NCBI GenBank assembly: GCA_019925095.2
Contig: CM034411.1
Location: 16,182,001-16,246,000, forward strand
Source: Dendrolimus kikuchii
Taxonomy: Eukaryota > Arthropoda > Insecta > Lepidoptera > Lasiocampidae
DNA: 64,000 nt
Direction of reading: 5' to 3'
A model generated the notes under the pieces. The model saw nothing but the letters and a program-made list of their open reading frames with translations, had not been told where the DNA came from and searched no databases. Numbering within the stretch: position 1 is the first letter of the stretch; the number at the start of each line of letters is the position of its first letter. Below are positions 52,048 through 63,762 of this stretch, piece after piece. Both the position numbers and the translations under genes were made by a program.

Positions 52048-52710
52048 GATTTCAAATATATCTATATATTAATACGTGAAGCAAAAACTTTGTAGCCCTT
52101 TTAATGAAAATTGCGCGGATGGAGGAGTATGAAATTTTGCACACTTATAGTTTACTAGCTTCTGCCCGCGACTTCGTTCGCGTGGTATAGTTAAAAAAAA
52201 GTAAGTACAAAACCCCCGATTTTGAAACATTCTTCATTCGTGCTCCGCTCCTATTGGTCTTAGCGTGATGATATATAGCCTATAGCCTTCCTCGATAAAT
52301 GGGCTATCTAGCACTGAAAGAATTTTCAAATCAGACCAGTAGTTCCTGAGATTAGCGCGTTCAAGCAAACAAACTCTTCAGTTTTATATGTTAGTATAAG
52401 ATAAGATTCTAGTTATATCTCAAACTTTGTTGTCAAAGACTATACTTCTATAATAATAGATTTCGCCAAGGCTACACTGTTAATTTGACTTTAACAATAA
52501 ACAAAAGAGTATGCGTGTGTGTGTCAAATAAATGGTAGTATGTGTAATGTTTTTTTATTGATTTATTGTATTTTTTATGCATAATTAAAAAAAAATATTA
52601 GCATTCTGCACTCCTTCTCTATATAAACTATAAGTGTGCGAAATATCACACTCCTCCGCCCGCGTAATTTTCGTAAAAAGGGGTACATAGTTTTTGCTTC
52701 ATGTATGAAT
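52048..52710. mobile_element. G element with about 100-bp inverted arms, split by a Helitron
   Basis: The left arm (52067-52150: 'gtgaagcaaaaactttgt', 'gaaattttgcacacttat') is the reverse complement of the right arm (52620-52705: 'ataagtgtgcgaaatatc', 'agtttttgcttcat'). The core between 52402 and 52555 is non-coding. The Hel-1 at 52155 sits at the inner end of the left arm. Long arms and no gene fit a fold-back or MITE-type element. G also occurs, broken by B/U, at 9241. Confidence 0.65.
52155..52401 (-). mobile_element. Hel-1 non-autonomous Helitron, complete, nested in G
   Basis: TC/CTAG ends between A and T; tip 'cgcgacttcgttcgcg'. Younger than the G copy it divides. Confidence 0.85.
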
Positions 52711-53205
52711 ATAAAGATAAGAGAGCAACACATTTTTTAAAATACGAGATTTTTCATTTAACATCAAACGCTGCAGAATTAAATTATTCTTCACCTAAAG
52801 ATTATTGTACCTTAAAGAGCCATTGCAAATATATTAGAATCTCGCAGAGCCATATTGTACACACTAATGTTTGTTTCGGCCTTGTTTCAGGTACGCAATG
52901 TTTTGCAACAAGCATTTCGATGGGCGATTCTCGCCTCGACCCACGGTAAATGTATGACCTGAGTTACGGAACACGACCGCACCTGTTATTCTGTACAGTT
53001 GTATTACAAAACTTTGGGTCACAGCGACCTCGCTGACAATTGGGGGTTAATGAGGGTAGGTGAGCTTTGGCAACGATTTGCAGTGCTATACCACTTCTTC
53101 TTCGTACCGTATTTGTATTTACTAAATCTGGGGGTGAGGTTATGGACCGAGATCCGGCTGCAAGATTACTACGTTCATGTGTTATTTATTTAAAATCTAG
53201 TTTTA
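52711..53205. other. Unassigned DNA
   Basis: An 82-codon plus frame (52701-52949) and two near 53000 show no domain or repeat partner; I do not support them as genes. Confidence 0.4.
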
Positions 53206-53212
53206 TAGATAA

Positions 53213-53725
53213 CTACCGGCCCCGGCAGACGTTGTCCTGCTCTGAAAAAATAAAAATCTCGGACCCGATCCCAACGCCACCTACCGGTTCTAATTGCGCA
53301 TCTAAACCATCCGGGTACCCACTCAAACACACAAAAACAAAATCACCAAAATCGCTCCAGCTGATTAGGAGGATTTTAGAACCCGATCTCAGCGCCACCT
53401 ACCGGTTCTAATTGTGAATCTAAAAGAGTAATATTTTTTTTTATTGTAAGTCATGACAAAATAAGATTAAAAATCTTACCAAAAAATTAAAGTTTATAAT
53501 TAACAAATAAAAAATAGGGGTTGATCGTAGAAGGGTGAAAATTTAGACTTGTATGTATTTTTTAATGCTGTATCTTAAAAAAATTAAAAAAATGGGATGG
53601 ACACCCCTTATCACTTATTCTCAGACTTACTGAATATGCTTACAAAATTTCATAGGAATCGGTCTAGCCGTTTCGGAGGAGTATGGCAACGACATTGTGA
53701 CACGAGAATTTTATATACAAGAAGA
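53213..53725 (-). mobile_element. Hel-3-type Helitron with partial minisatellite
   Basis: Minus-strand start A|TCTTCTTGTATATAAAATT at 53725 is well formed; the 3' end has decayed to ctac (53213-53216) beside the GC tip 'cggccccggcagacg'. About 1.4 units of the 118-bp minisatellite lie at 53262-53425. The 5' half ('gaatcggtctagccgtttcg') differs from the 63313 copy, so this is a chimera or a different subfamily. Confidence 0.6.
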
Positions 53726-53746
53726 TATATGTAAATAAAATTTACA

Positions 53747-54010
53747 CTCAAGCGGCGCAAATATGCAACCCTCTGTGAGAGTTATATGTTTGTGCCGTTT
53801 GCTGTCGAGACGCTTGGACCGTGGGGTCCTGAGGCCATGAGCCTCTACCAAAATTTATCGAAACGACTCATTGACTCTCCGGGTGATCAGAGGGCTGGTG
53901 CTCTTACCTCGGCCAACGGATCGGTATGGCGATCCAGCGAGGAAACGTAGCCAGCCTTCTGGGCACCTTACCCATAGAAGACGGTGATCTGGGCTCAGTA
54001 TTCTACTTAT
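53747..54010 (+). pseudogene. Non-LTR RT C-terminal relic
   Basis: Frame from 53747: LKRRKYATLCESYMFVPFAV, ETLGPWGPEAMSLYQNLSKR, then after one frameshift RIGMAIQRGNVASLLGTLP. 'KY..L...Y.F.P.AVETLG' followed by 'QRGN.AS.LGT.P' is the C-terminal tail of a class of arthropod RTs. No catalytic part remains. Confidence 0.65.
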
Positions 54011-54276
54011 AGTCTTGAGGGACTATGAGTAGAATACAATATAAATAAGTTAAGTTTTCTTGCATTGTATTCGATTGTATGTTATAGGGCTTATAAAAAA
54101 ATAAAATATACAATGCACTTAAATAAATATAAAACTAGAAAAAAAGCTGTCAATAAAAGCTGCTGCATCATTAAATTGAGCTGTTAGATAATAGGAATTT
54201 TCCTTTTTGGTTTTGTTCTCACTTTAATATCACTTAAACGATTAATTTCGGTAAATAGAACTAACTTAATTAAAAA

Positions 54277-54500
54277 TAACTTCACGCCAGTTCCCTTGCG
54301 GGGTAGGCACGAACAACAGAGTGCCATTTAGGCTTATTCTTACACACCTCACTTGCCTCTTTGACATTCATAACTCTTGTCATGCAAGCTCGTCTGTTCT
54401 TAAGGCTCCTGACATCACCTTCTGCTAGTACACGATCAATTTGATCATGGAAGGTGTGTCGTGGCCTTCCACGACTTCTGCATCTATCCACTTTTGCATT
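54277..54500 (-). mobile_element. RT-A fragment without TATG tail
   Basis: Ends at 'aacttcacgcc' with only 'aaaaat' before it; truncated 5' at 'ctatccacttttgcatt'. Loss of the repeat tail is unusual for this family. Confidence 0.8.
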
Positions 54501-54509
54501 AAAAAACGA

Positions 54510-54952
54510 TTAATTCGTTGAATATACCGGTTCAAACGATTTCGAACGGTTTTTGCCGCACACGTCGGGACGTGCAAACGTCCCTCGATCATTTGTGGAG
54601 GAAAATCGGTTCAGACTTGTGTCTGAGGTAGAGAACTCCTTAAAAAGAATCTCGTGAGTGGGGAGACAAAAGCTTGTCCAATTAAATCCCACAAAGACAG
54701 AGGTCTGCTTATTCTCTGCCAAGAAAACCCCATTCGTACATGCGCTTCAGTTCTAAGAAACACCCCTTACCACGTCTAAGAGTATTGGGATCCTTGGTGT
54801 CGACATTGCAAACGATGTACAGTTCAGGGCCCACCTTGAAGGCAAGGCAAAACTTGCCTCCAAGAAGCTGGGAGTGCTAAACCGGTCCAAGCAGTATATT
54901 ACTCCGCGGCAACGCATTGTGCTTTATAAAGCCAAGATGTCATACAATGTCT
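54510..54952 (+). pseudogene. Jockey-type RT relic (thumb region)
   Basis: Reads NRFRLVSEVENSLKRIS, VQLNPTKTEVCLFSAKKT, then GILGVDIANDVQFRAHLEGK, AKLASKKLGVLNRSKQYITP and IVLYKAKM. 'NP.KTE' and 'LGV.I' are RT blocks 6 and 7. Several frameshifts. Cut at 54952 by the MITE that follows. Confidence 0.7.
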
Positions 54953-55515
54953 TAAGTGCCCCAGAGACGGTCATCAATTTTTACGTCATTGAAGTACAAA
55001 ATGATCGTCTATAAAGGCTATTGCAGCCATTGTCATTCGCGACTACGTGATTGAAGGCGAATGACGGAAGTTTTGATTGAAGCCCATTGACGATCTTTAT
55101 TCGTGCAGGAACGGAGAAAGAATATAATTTCCTGCCGCCGGGCGGCCGTCGTAAGAGGCGACTTAACAGCCCACATCCAGGTGGTAGGGCATTTGTCCGA
55201 CTGGATGGCTACCACCCCTGGTCTAAAGTATGTCGCCATAACAACCTTGAGTTGTGTTCCGCCATTAGTGACCAGGTTCCAGTCTCCCTTAAGAGAGCAG
55301 CAGCGCATTTGTAGCAAAACAATCGCGAATGACGTAATAAATTGAACGTCCCGTTGTGCGATTGACAGATTTTGATCGAGAAACATGGCGGACAGAAAGC
55401 AAATGCGGGAGAGCAATTGATGCATCGTATGTAGCTCCATCATTCGCACCTTCAATTGAAACGGTCAATGACGTAAAAATTGACAATTGCGAATGACTGT
55501 CTTCAGGGCACTTTA
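54953..55515. mobile_element. MITE with about 40-50 bp inverted ends, carrying a B copy
   Basis: The left end 'taagtgcccc...gagacggtcat' plus 'caatttttacgtcattga' mirrors the right end (55463-55515) with a 10-bp indel ('tcgcaattgt'). Subterminal 'cgcgaatgacg'-type repeats occur on both sides. It interrupts a jockey-type RT. Target duplication could not be fixed. No transposase. Confidence 0.6.
55093..55318 (+). mobile_element. B retroposon, 3'-truncated, nested in the MITE
   Basis: Starts 'attcgtgcaggaacgg' and stops at 'gcgcatttgtagca' without tail. Truncation at the 3' end is atypical for retroposition, suggesting a later deletion. Confidence 0.75.
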
Positions 55516-57089
55516 GAGGTTTACACTCCGAACGGAGTACTTGAATAAAACCGGTTATAAAAGATTCCAAGCCTTGCTTAAAACAGCATGCCTTAAAGCA
55601 ACATCTGTTGTTGCATGCAATGATTTTATTTATTTTTCTCGGGCTTCCCTGTCATTGATCATCACAGGGTTTTTCTTTTATTTTATTTTTTCTATCTCTT
55701 TATTATATTTCTAAAGGTTTTCAATTGTTCTACTACTCATTCTATTGTTTCTAATTTGTATAACTTATGTAACGTGTTGGGCTGCATGCAATGTTAGAAG
55801 AGCCTACCAAGATTTAATCAGAGTGAAGTTGTAACGATTAAGGTTGTGTCCCGAATATAGTAACAATTAATGCTCGCCAAATCTATTGTATGTCACTAAA
55901 AGGATATTGCTAAGTGTTGGTTGAAACAATTTCGAGAGACGGTATTAATTAGGACAAAGTTGTCGCGGGATGGCTGTCGGATCGGTGGCTGCGATGAGTC
56001 GCGCTGTGTTCACTTGTTCTGGAAATAGGGTTGCCACTTGATGCAATGCATTTGTACATTTTTAAAACGAAAAATGGTTATAAGAAAAAGAAAAAAATAT
56101 ATATTTCTAAAGGCGACACACACTAGACAATTAATAACATAATAGAACAGAACATATCTTTTTTTTTAATATGTGTCTGTGTGAAGTTTACACGCAGTAG
56201 AAGTCAAACTTCAGAGAATATACTCAAAGATAATTCTTCTTTAACTTTTATTAATATAAATATAATTCCTTTAGCCTTTCAAAATAAACTTCTTAAGTAT
56301 TTCTTTCAATTTTTCACTGTTTTAGTCTAAAAAATATGATTATCAGTTTTATTTCGGTCCAAATTGGACCTATGTTTAATCATCGGTCTTATTGACTCTT
56401 ATCTGCGCTGCACAATGTAAAACTCGTATCTTAGCCTCTCGCAGGCTTAGTCCTATAGATTTATGTGTTCATCTCTTTTTAGTGTCACTTTTTCGTTTCA
56501 TCCAGTTCCAAATCACGACGATTCTAAAGAAATTTCATTTCAAAGAATCTATACTGCAATTTGAGAAATATGGTTAGTACTCAGCATCTTATTGTTCCGA
56601 AGCTTAATCTATATCACTAATTTTCAGTGTTCTTAAACAATGTGTGAGATATTCTATAAATATTACGATTTATTTGACCTAATACCGGTTACATATTTAT
56701 AAATACATCTAACAAGGCTGTATGGTTTTAGTTCCTTGGCCTGGCAATGTGGCGTAACTAAACAAATAATACATGTATACGTAAACGTGGTGCCACATCA
56801 CTCAAAATTTACCACGTCCCTAGCGTAATCTACAAATTAAGAAGTTTGAGTTACCTCTTTATCCTTTTCATCAGAACTTTAAACATGATGCCAGGACAGC
56901 AATTGGCTGCTAAACACTATCGCCCAGGCCGTATAGTGACAAAATATGACGGCGGCTTTATTGCATTTCTTTTTTTAAATTTGAATATAGATGTTGTTCA
57001 ACAAACGAAAATACAAATAATAATTTTATGTTTTATTCGTCATCATATAATTTCAAATAATGCTCCACTTACATTCTTGTGTCGTTAGG
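55516..57089. other. Unassigned AT-rich DNA
   Basis: The longest stretch without an identified repeat. Small frames (56392, 56846) lack domains. A motif near 56205 ('tagaagtcaaacttca') echoes 7110. No RNA gene seen. Confidence 0.4.
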
Positions 57090-57640
57090 GGAGAGTGGGG
57101 TAACCGAGCTCAAGGAGAATTGAAGTACAACTTGATTAATTTGCCTCTGCCTAGCCTTTCACTAAATTTAAAACCAAATTAAAAAGTATCTTGCTTAAAA
57201 AGGGATACTACACTTTTGAAGAATACTTAAATGACAAAACTTCATTTACATAGTGGCTCGCTCCAGCCTCTTATACTGTCTTTTGTGTAACGTTTTTATC
57301 TTGCCAATCACGTAAAAGGTTTATGGAGATATGTTACATTATCAATTTTTAGTACGTCATGTCATTATTATAACTGTGCCTATAATTGTATTTTTCTTTC
57401 CTTATCTTGTGTCTTTGTACTATGCTGAGTATTCAGTTTGCTACAACTCCATTAATTATTTTAAAAATAATTGTGTAACATATTTCTTTATAAAATTTAT
57501 TAAAAAAAAAAGAGTTTGAGCTAGATAAATAAGAAGAAAAACAATTTTTAGCTAGACGTATTGCTGGGGAGTTTCTTGCCACTTCTTATCCTTAACAGCA
57601 ATGATATGTTGTGAAGCGGTTTACATAGACTAGTAAGTAA
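57090..57640 (+). pseudogene. Non-LTR RT C-terminus with 3' domain
   Basis: Frame 57176-57253 reads KLKSILLKKGYYTFEEYLND and stops, preceded in another frame by LPLPSLSLNLK. The 3' UTR at 57545-57625 carries 'gctggggagtttcttgcc' and 'gttgtgaagcgg', the domain shared with 63050 and the Penelope copies. The expected terminal 'gttctccggtggaacttatt' occurs only at 58285, after about 600 bp of extra DNA. Confidence 0.6.
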
Positions 57641-57654
57641 AATTAAATTTTAAC

Positions 57655-58250
57655 CCATTATTTTCAATAGTAATTAACACAAATATTACGATAGCTGTAT
57701 GTTGCTGTTGTAATAGACCGAATTTTGGAGATATGTTGATATATCAAACAAAATAATCCTATAACCATAAGTAGTTGTTCTTTTAGTGTGTAACCTGTGC
57801 AATTTGAAGATATAACTGTAAGAAAATAGATTAATTTTAATAGCGTCATTAGATTCACGAATCATTATCGCCTCGCATCCATCTGGCAAAATCTTTGCAC
57901 ATAGATATTTTTTTTATATTCTCACATCCTGTTCATTATTATACTTATTATATATTTATTAAGAGTTTTATTTAATTTGGCAAAAATAACAATTGAGAAC
58001 AACCAACCGTGAGCTATGTGTTAATGAAAAAGTATAACGACTCCAAAAAAATGAGTACAATGTAAATAAAGTATATAAGTATTATAGTGTATGCATACAT
58101 ACACTATATATATTAGACAATAAGCTTATTAGTTAAAATTAATCAGTATTTTAAAATGATTTATCTTTCTTTGATTAGCAAAATACATTGCCTTTGAACG
58201 CAGGATATATAATTTATTTTAAACATTTTATCTAAATTAAATACGTGCTT
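57655..58250. other. Extra DNA inside a non-LTR 3' UTR
   Basis: AT-rich, no gene. Relative to the continuous copy at 62935-63180 this is an insertion, but no terminal repeats are evident. Confidence 0.4.
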
Positions 58251-58254
58251 TGGT

Positions 58255-58332
58255 AGAACACTGAAGCGTGGACCTTCAAAAAGTGTTCTCCGGTGGAACT
58301 TATTTTGAATAAAAACTTGAATTTGAATTTGC
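58255..58332 (+). mobile_element. Non-LTR element 3' terminus
   Basis: 'ccttcaaaaagtgttctcc', 'aacttattttgaataaaaac' and a short ttgaatttgaa repeat tail. Belongs to the element begun at 57090. Confidence 0.6.
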
Positions 58333-58942
58333 GATAATTATTATTGAATGTTTACTTAAAATTATTCTTGTGATCAAAGTAGATGTAATTTACAATTGTG
58401 TTTGGCTGTTTTTTTTTTTTTAAATCAAATTTTAATTAATTATTTAATTTTAATAGTCCTAACTCTCTAAGTAGATATAATATTTACAACATAAAAAATC
58501 TCATCGAAGTAATAAAATAAAATAAGAAGGCACATATTTGTTACTTTTTATGAATTTTTACGACAACCCTATCCAGTCCGCGGTCTGCGAACAGTAATTA
58601 TAACTCTTTGAACTTTGATGCCAGAACTTGCTGTTTATAATTAGAAATATATCCCCCCTCCTTATTTTGATTTATACCTGCTACAAAGCATTATTTTTAA
58701 ACTTTGAAAAATATTATACGCCGAAACCATAGAGCAACAACTTTTCTTCAGGCCAAGAAGAAGCGAGTTTCTACACTTTTGTTATTCAGAAAGAAAATAT
58801 TATTTTTATGTCTTCAATAATAGGTATATGGTACATCATGTTAAAAGCACAAGTATATTGCGTTAGCCAATAATATGAGTAAAATTGAAAAGAATATACT
58901 TTATTGCATAATATTAAGATACAGTTAAAAAAATATGATTTT
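58333..58942. other. Unassigned AT-rich DNA
   Basis: No gene or shared repeat. Confidence 0.4.
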
Positions 58943-59270
58943 TTATCCGTGCAGGAACGGAGAAAGAATACAATTTCCTGCGGCCGGGCGGCCTGTCGTA
59001 GGAGGCGACAAAACAACCCACAGCCAGGTGGTAGGGTATTTGCTTGACTGGATGGCGACCACCCCTGGTCTAGAGTATGCCGCCATAACAACCTTGTGTT
59101 GTGTTCCGGCATTAGTGACCAGGTTCCAGTCTCCTTTAAGAGAGCAGCAGCTCATTTGTAGCACCTTTGGTGTTGCAAATGTCCATAGGCGATAGTAACC
59201 GCTTTCCATCAAGTGGGCCGTTTGCCTGTCTGCTGAACTCCTGCAATAAAAAAAAAATAAAAAAAAATAG
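58943..59270 (+). mobile_element. B retroposon, full length
   Basis: Complete start, GC block and long A-rich tail. A possible aaaaaaata duplication is masked by the tail. Confidence 0.82.
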
Positions 59271-59476
59271 AGATACAATAGCCAGTCTTATCACTGAAAG
59301 CAATTTCTTCCAGACAACTTTGGAAATGGATTACGAAAGTTTGTGAAACATGTTTCAACGTAACCAAGATATAGAAGTACAGAATATATATATGTATATA
59401 TTGTATATTTAGTGGGAAGTCCAATAAACATAAAAATAAAACAAAATATAAACCTAAAATATGCAGGGCTATTTTT

Positions 59477-59672
59477 GTGGGGGCACGCGGGAATACGCAG
59501 TGCCCTTAAAGTAAATTTTGAAAATATCGAAAAATTGCCATAAAAACTGAAAAATGAAAAAAAACATTTTAGTAACCTTTACAAAAAAATGGATTTTTTA
59601 ATAGGTTTTTTGGAGTGAAGCCACAAACAAAAAATTATAGACTTACAACTTTCGAGAATTAGCGTGCCCCCA
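59477..59672. mobile_element. Small MITE-like element with 11-bp inverted ends
   Basis: tgggggcacgc (59477) and gcgtgccccca (59662-59672), each adjoined on the outside by T/A runs. The interior is AT-rich and non-coding. Only one copy here. Confidence 0.45.
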
Positions 59673-59970
59673 AAAAAGAAGTGACAAAAAGGCCTGAAAA
59701 TAGGTAAATTATCTATATAAAGAATAATAATTTTGTAGATTTACATAGATATTGAAGACACAAAGATTAATTAGTAATATGTATTTTTTGAAATCTGTAT
59801 ATTTTCTTTGGAAGATGAAGTGTAAATTGTGCCCTGTCACTTTTGACAGGACTTTTTTTCTCATGACAAACGTAACTTTTGTTTAAACGTACTACAACAA
59901 ACGTACGTAACATACAAGAAAAGATATTGTTTGAATTGTAATTTTCATCTATAGATGTGTTAATGTTTAT
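59673..59970. other. Unassigned DNA
   Basis: AT-rich, no gene. Confidence 0.4.
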
Positions 59971-60423
59971 TAAAAACAGTAACGCGGTCGAGATGCGAGC
60001 ACTGCGCAAAATCTGCGGAGTGACGCTCGCGGACCGCGTTCGTAATACCGAAGTAAGAAAGAGAGTTGGTCTGAAAGAGAGTGTCGGGGTGAAGGTAAGG
60101 AAAGGAATGCTCCGGTGGTTCGCGCATGTGGAAAGAATGCATGATGAAAGAATGACTAAACAGATATACAATGCAAAAGTGGATGGATGCAGAAGTCGTG
60201 GAAGGCCACGACACACCTTCCATGATCAAATTGATCGTGTACTAGCAGAAGGTGATGTCAGGAGCCTTAAGAACAGACGAGTGTGCATGACAAGAGTTAT
60301 GAATGTCAAAGAGGCAAGTGAGGTGTGTAAGAATAAGCCTAAATGGCACTCTGTTGTTCGTGCCTACCCCGCAAGGGAACTGGCGTGAAGTTATGTATGT
60401 ATGTATGTATGTAAAAACAGTAA
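59971..60423 (+). mobile_element. RT-A fragment, cleanly bounded (12-bp target duplication)
   Basis: taaaaacagtaa at 59971-59982 and 60412-60423 frames an insert running from 'cgcggtcgagatgcg' to (TATG)4. Open from NAVEMRALRKICGVTLADRV to YPARELA with no stop, retaining 'HDERM'. The best-preserved RT-A insertion in the window. Confidence 0.9.
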
Positions 60424-61552
60424 AATTAGATTTACACATAACTGAAATATTTACTACTATTTTAATAGTAATTCTTATAATGCTACTTCTTCAACAACTT
60501 TTCTTCTAAATCTAGGCAAAAGGGGAGAGGAGAAAGTCTGGCAACTTTGTTTAGAACGAGTATTTATTGAACAATTCATAGTTGGTTTACAGTTTGTTCT
60601 AATTAATCTATCGTGCCTAGTAAATTACTTCGGTATACTAAACTTTCATCGAATACTATTTTTGGGTATCGTAACCATTTGAGCAAATACAAAACCATTG
60701 TTTGTTGGCCATGTCTTTCCCGCCATCTGTCCAGCTATCTTTATGTCACGGTCGGTTTTCTCAGAAGCTACTGGATATATTTAGGTTAAAACAAGGAGAT
60801 GTAGTCGTATTATAATATGCGGTATATCGCTAAAGAATAGTGTAGTGATACCGCGAAAAACTAAAGATTAAAAAATATTGTGGTTCATTCGTAGATAGTT
60901 TTGCGGTTCTTAAAGCAGAAAGAAGCCTACCAACTCTCTGTATAATATAAGACCGTAAGACGAGGAGAAACATAGTTAAACCAAATAAAAGATGTAATAA
61001 TATTTTGAAGGAAAGATGTTGCCCACATTGGACGAAGCTAACAACAAATAGGGATCAATGGGGGAAATTGGGCTTACGCCTGCTGGGGCGACTTCGGTTC
61101 ATTGAAAATGAGTAACTATATATTTTTTCCAAAATTTAATTGACATAGTTTTTTTAAGTTATGAAACAAATTATGATTTTAACGGTTTGTGATTTTAATT
61201 TTGTAATCAGACAATAGAATAAGGGCTTTTTTATTTATATACTCTTAGTGCAGGATTTACATAAGTATTTAACGGAAGACGTAGACCTTTGAGAACTGTT
61301 TTATTTGACTTCCGAACGAAGAATGCCGATCTAAAGTTCAATTAATTGAAAGCTACACGTACACCGACCAAAGTCGAAGTGAGAATGATCTTTCGTGTCT
61401 ACCCGCTCGCTTTTAAATTTGATTAGTAATCACAACTGCCCGCAAATATCACAACAATAGTACAACAACAGACAGCATTACATGGAACAAATGTTATTAA
61501 TAATACATACATAGTTGACCGCACTGTTTCATAACAGACCTATATAGAATTC
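60424..61552. other. Unassigned DNA
   Basis: More than 1.1 kb with no gene, RNA or repeat that I can name. Confidence 0.4.
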
Positions 61553-61735
61553 ATCTATATAGATAGATAGAAGGTGATGTCAGGAGCCTTAAGAACAGAC
61601 GAGCGTGCATGACAAGAGTTATGAATGTCAAAGAAGCAAGTGAGGTGTGTAAGAATAAGCCTAAATGGCGCTCTGTTGTTCGTGCCTACCTCGCAAGGGA
61701 ACTGGCGTGAAATTATGTATGTATCTATATAGATA
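61553..61735 (+). mobile_element. RT-A fragment with 13-bp target duplication
   Basis: atctatatagata at 61553-61565 and 61723-61735. Only about 48 codons plus a two-unit tail; one of the shortest clean insertions. Confidence 0.88.
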
Positions 61736-62934
61736 TAATGGTAACTGAGAAAAGTGACTGACATTCGAAGACAACGGACTAACATGATGCTTTTTAGTAT
61801 TTTATTTCTGCGAAACCCAAATAAAAATACAGATACGATAATGTTATTTACGCCTATCAAAATATAACCGTCGGTTTGCCCATATTGGGACCCGCTTTCA
61901 TAATTCACGATGTCAAAACAGTAAACAGCCGTCCTTGTGGGAAACTGAACATATTACTTGGACGTAATTATATTAGTAGATTTATTGGTTGGTTTATTGT
62001 ATGGAAGATATTCAATGTTGTTGTTAATACGATATGAGGCTGTTTACTTTTTGCTGGTAGGGGAGGTTTTTGTTAGGGGAGACTGGGGAGGTTTGCTGTC
62101 GGATACGAGGATTTATATGATGTTGGTTTAGAAACAATACAACATTGCCTTTTTGGGGTTCCTTAGGCATTATGGCAATATAGAGAATTTACGAAATCGC
62201 CATATCTGTCTAGGCGTCTTTGTAGCCATATTTTTTTTTTGTTTTTTTGGTAATGTTTCAGAATGGGCCCATATCCAATAATAATGAAAGGTATATGAAG
62301 CTATCGTAAAGCTGTACTCAATCAACACCCGAAACCCAACGCAAAAAGAATGATCCAAATCGATTCAGAAACAAAAAGCTATGGCTGGAAAACCCCCAAA
62401 ATTTCACATCCTATGGGAATAAAATGTATTATATATGAAACCATTTTGAAGTTTTACTGAATCCAACACAAAGAGAGTCATCAAAATTGATTCAGAAACA
62501 AAAAGTTATGGTTGAAGAAAAAAATCTATAGGATTTGAGAACTTGCTCCTTGTTTGTAAATCGGTTAATATAATTTCACTGCAAAGCATCACTCTTCGAG
62601 CTCCCATCAAAACCCCCCTTGTAGTTGTTATCTCTAATATGAAAGAATAAAAAAAAATACATAAAAAGCACCTTAGAATCGCTCGCACTCACATCAATTT
62701 GCATATGAATGTGATAACACGGGACACGAGGAATACGTCAACAGTCGTCCTAAAGCAATCTGAAACAATTTCTTCGAAACGTGCGGCTGAGTTTTTGCTT
62801 AATTCCCCACCATCTTGAACCCGTGTATATGTAAGGGATGCCACTATTGTTTTTTGAAATACATGTTTAAATCTACTCTTGCATGTAAATATGGGGAATC
62901 ACGAATTTTTAAAATAAATGATTAATGCCTAATT
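61736..62934. other. Unassigned DNA
   Basis: Near 62085-62165 a frame gives 'GYEDLYDVGLETIQHCLF', faintly like the zinc-knuckle region of an RT, but too weak to call. A 'gattcagaaacaaaaag' block repeats at 62360 and 62490. Confidence 0.35.
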
Positions 62935-63180
62935 CAAATTCAAATTAAAAAAATAATATTCAAAATAAGTTCCACTGGAGAACACTTTTTGAAGGTATAA
63001 TTTAAAATTTAATTTTACTTTCTATTCTATATACACCGCTTCACAACGTGTTATTGTTGTTAAGGACAAGAAGCGGCAAGAAACTCCCCAGCAACACGTC
63101 TAGCTAAAAATTGATTTTCTTTATATTTCTTATTCTATTTATCTCTCAAGTTCTTTTTTTTATAAGTTTTATACAGAAGA
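62935..63180 (-). mobile_element. Non-LTR element 3' end, continuous copy
   Basis: The minus strand runs 'gctggggagtttcttgccgc', 'ttgtgaagcgg', 'ccttcaaaaagtgttctcc', 'aacttattttgaat' and an 'attcaaattcaaatt' tail. It shows the native order that is interrupted at 39393 and 57655. Confidence 0.65.
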
Positions 63181-63312
63181 ACAGTACAGAAGTTACACAA
63201 TTACTTTTCGAAGAGTTAATGGTATTGTAGCAAACAGTGCATGCTCAATAAGACATTCGGAAATGATAGCGTTTTTGTTAATACCTGTATCTGGGCTTCT
63301 AAATATAAATAA

Positions 63313-63713
63313 CTAGCGGCCCCGGCAGACTTTGTCCTGCTCTTAAAAAATAAAAATCTAGGACTCGGATCCACTCAAACACACAAAAACACAATCACCA
63401 AAATGCATCCAAGTGATTAGGAGGGTTCTAGAACCCGATCTCAGCGCCACCTACCGGTTCTAATTGCGAATCTGAACCATCCGGGAACCCACTCAAACAC
63501 ACAAAAACAAAATCACCAAAATCGCTCCAGGTGATTAGGAGGATTCTAGAACCCGATCTCAGCGCCACCTACCGGTTCCAACGGGATAAAAAGTATCCTA
63601 TGTCCGTCTTCTGGTTGTAAGCTATCTCCCCACCTATTTTCAACCAAATCGGTACAGCCGTTCATGAGTTATAAATAGTGTAACTAACACGACTTTCTTT
63701 TATATATATGAGA
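63313..63713 (-). mobile_element. Hel-3 Helitron, complete
   Basis: 401 bp, A|TC start (TCTCATATATATAAAAG) at 63713 and CTAG end at 63313 preceded by 'ctgccggggccg'. Carries about 1.5 units of the 118-bp minisatellite. Serves to define the ends of the decayed copies at 10977 and 53213. Confidence 0.7.
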
Positions 63714-63762
63714 TATGAAAGTAATAAACTACAACGAGGCGTCTAATATTGTACTTTTCTTT

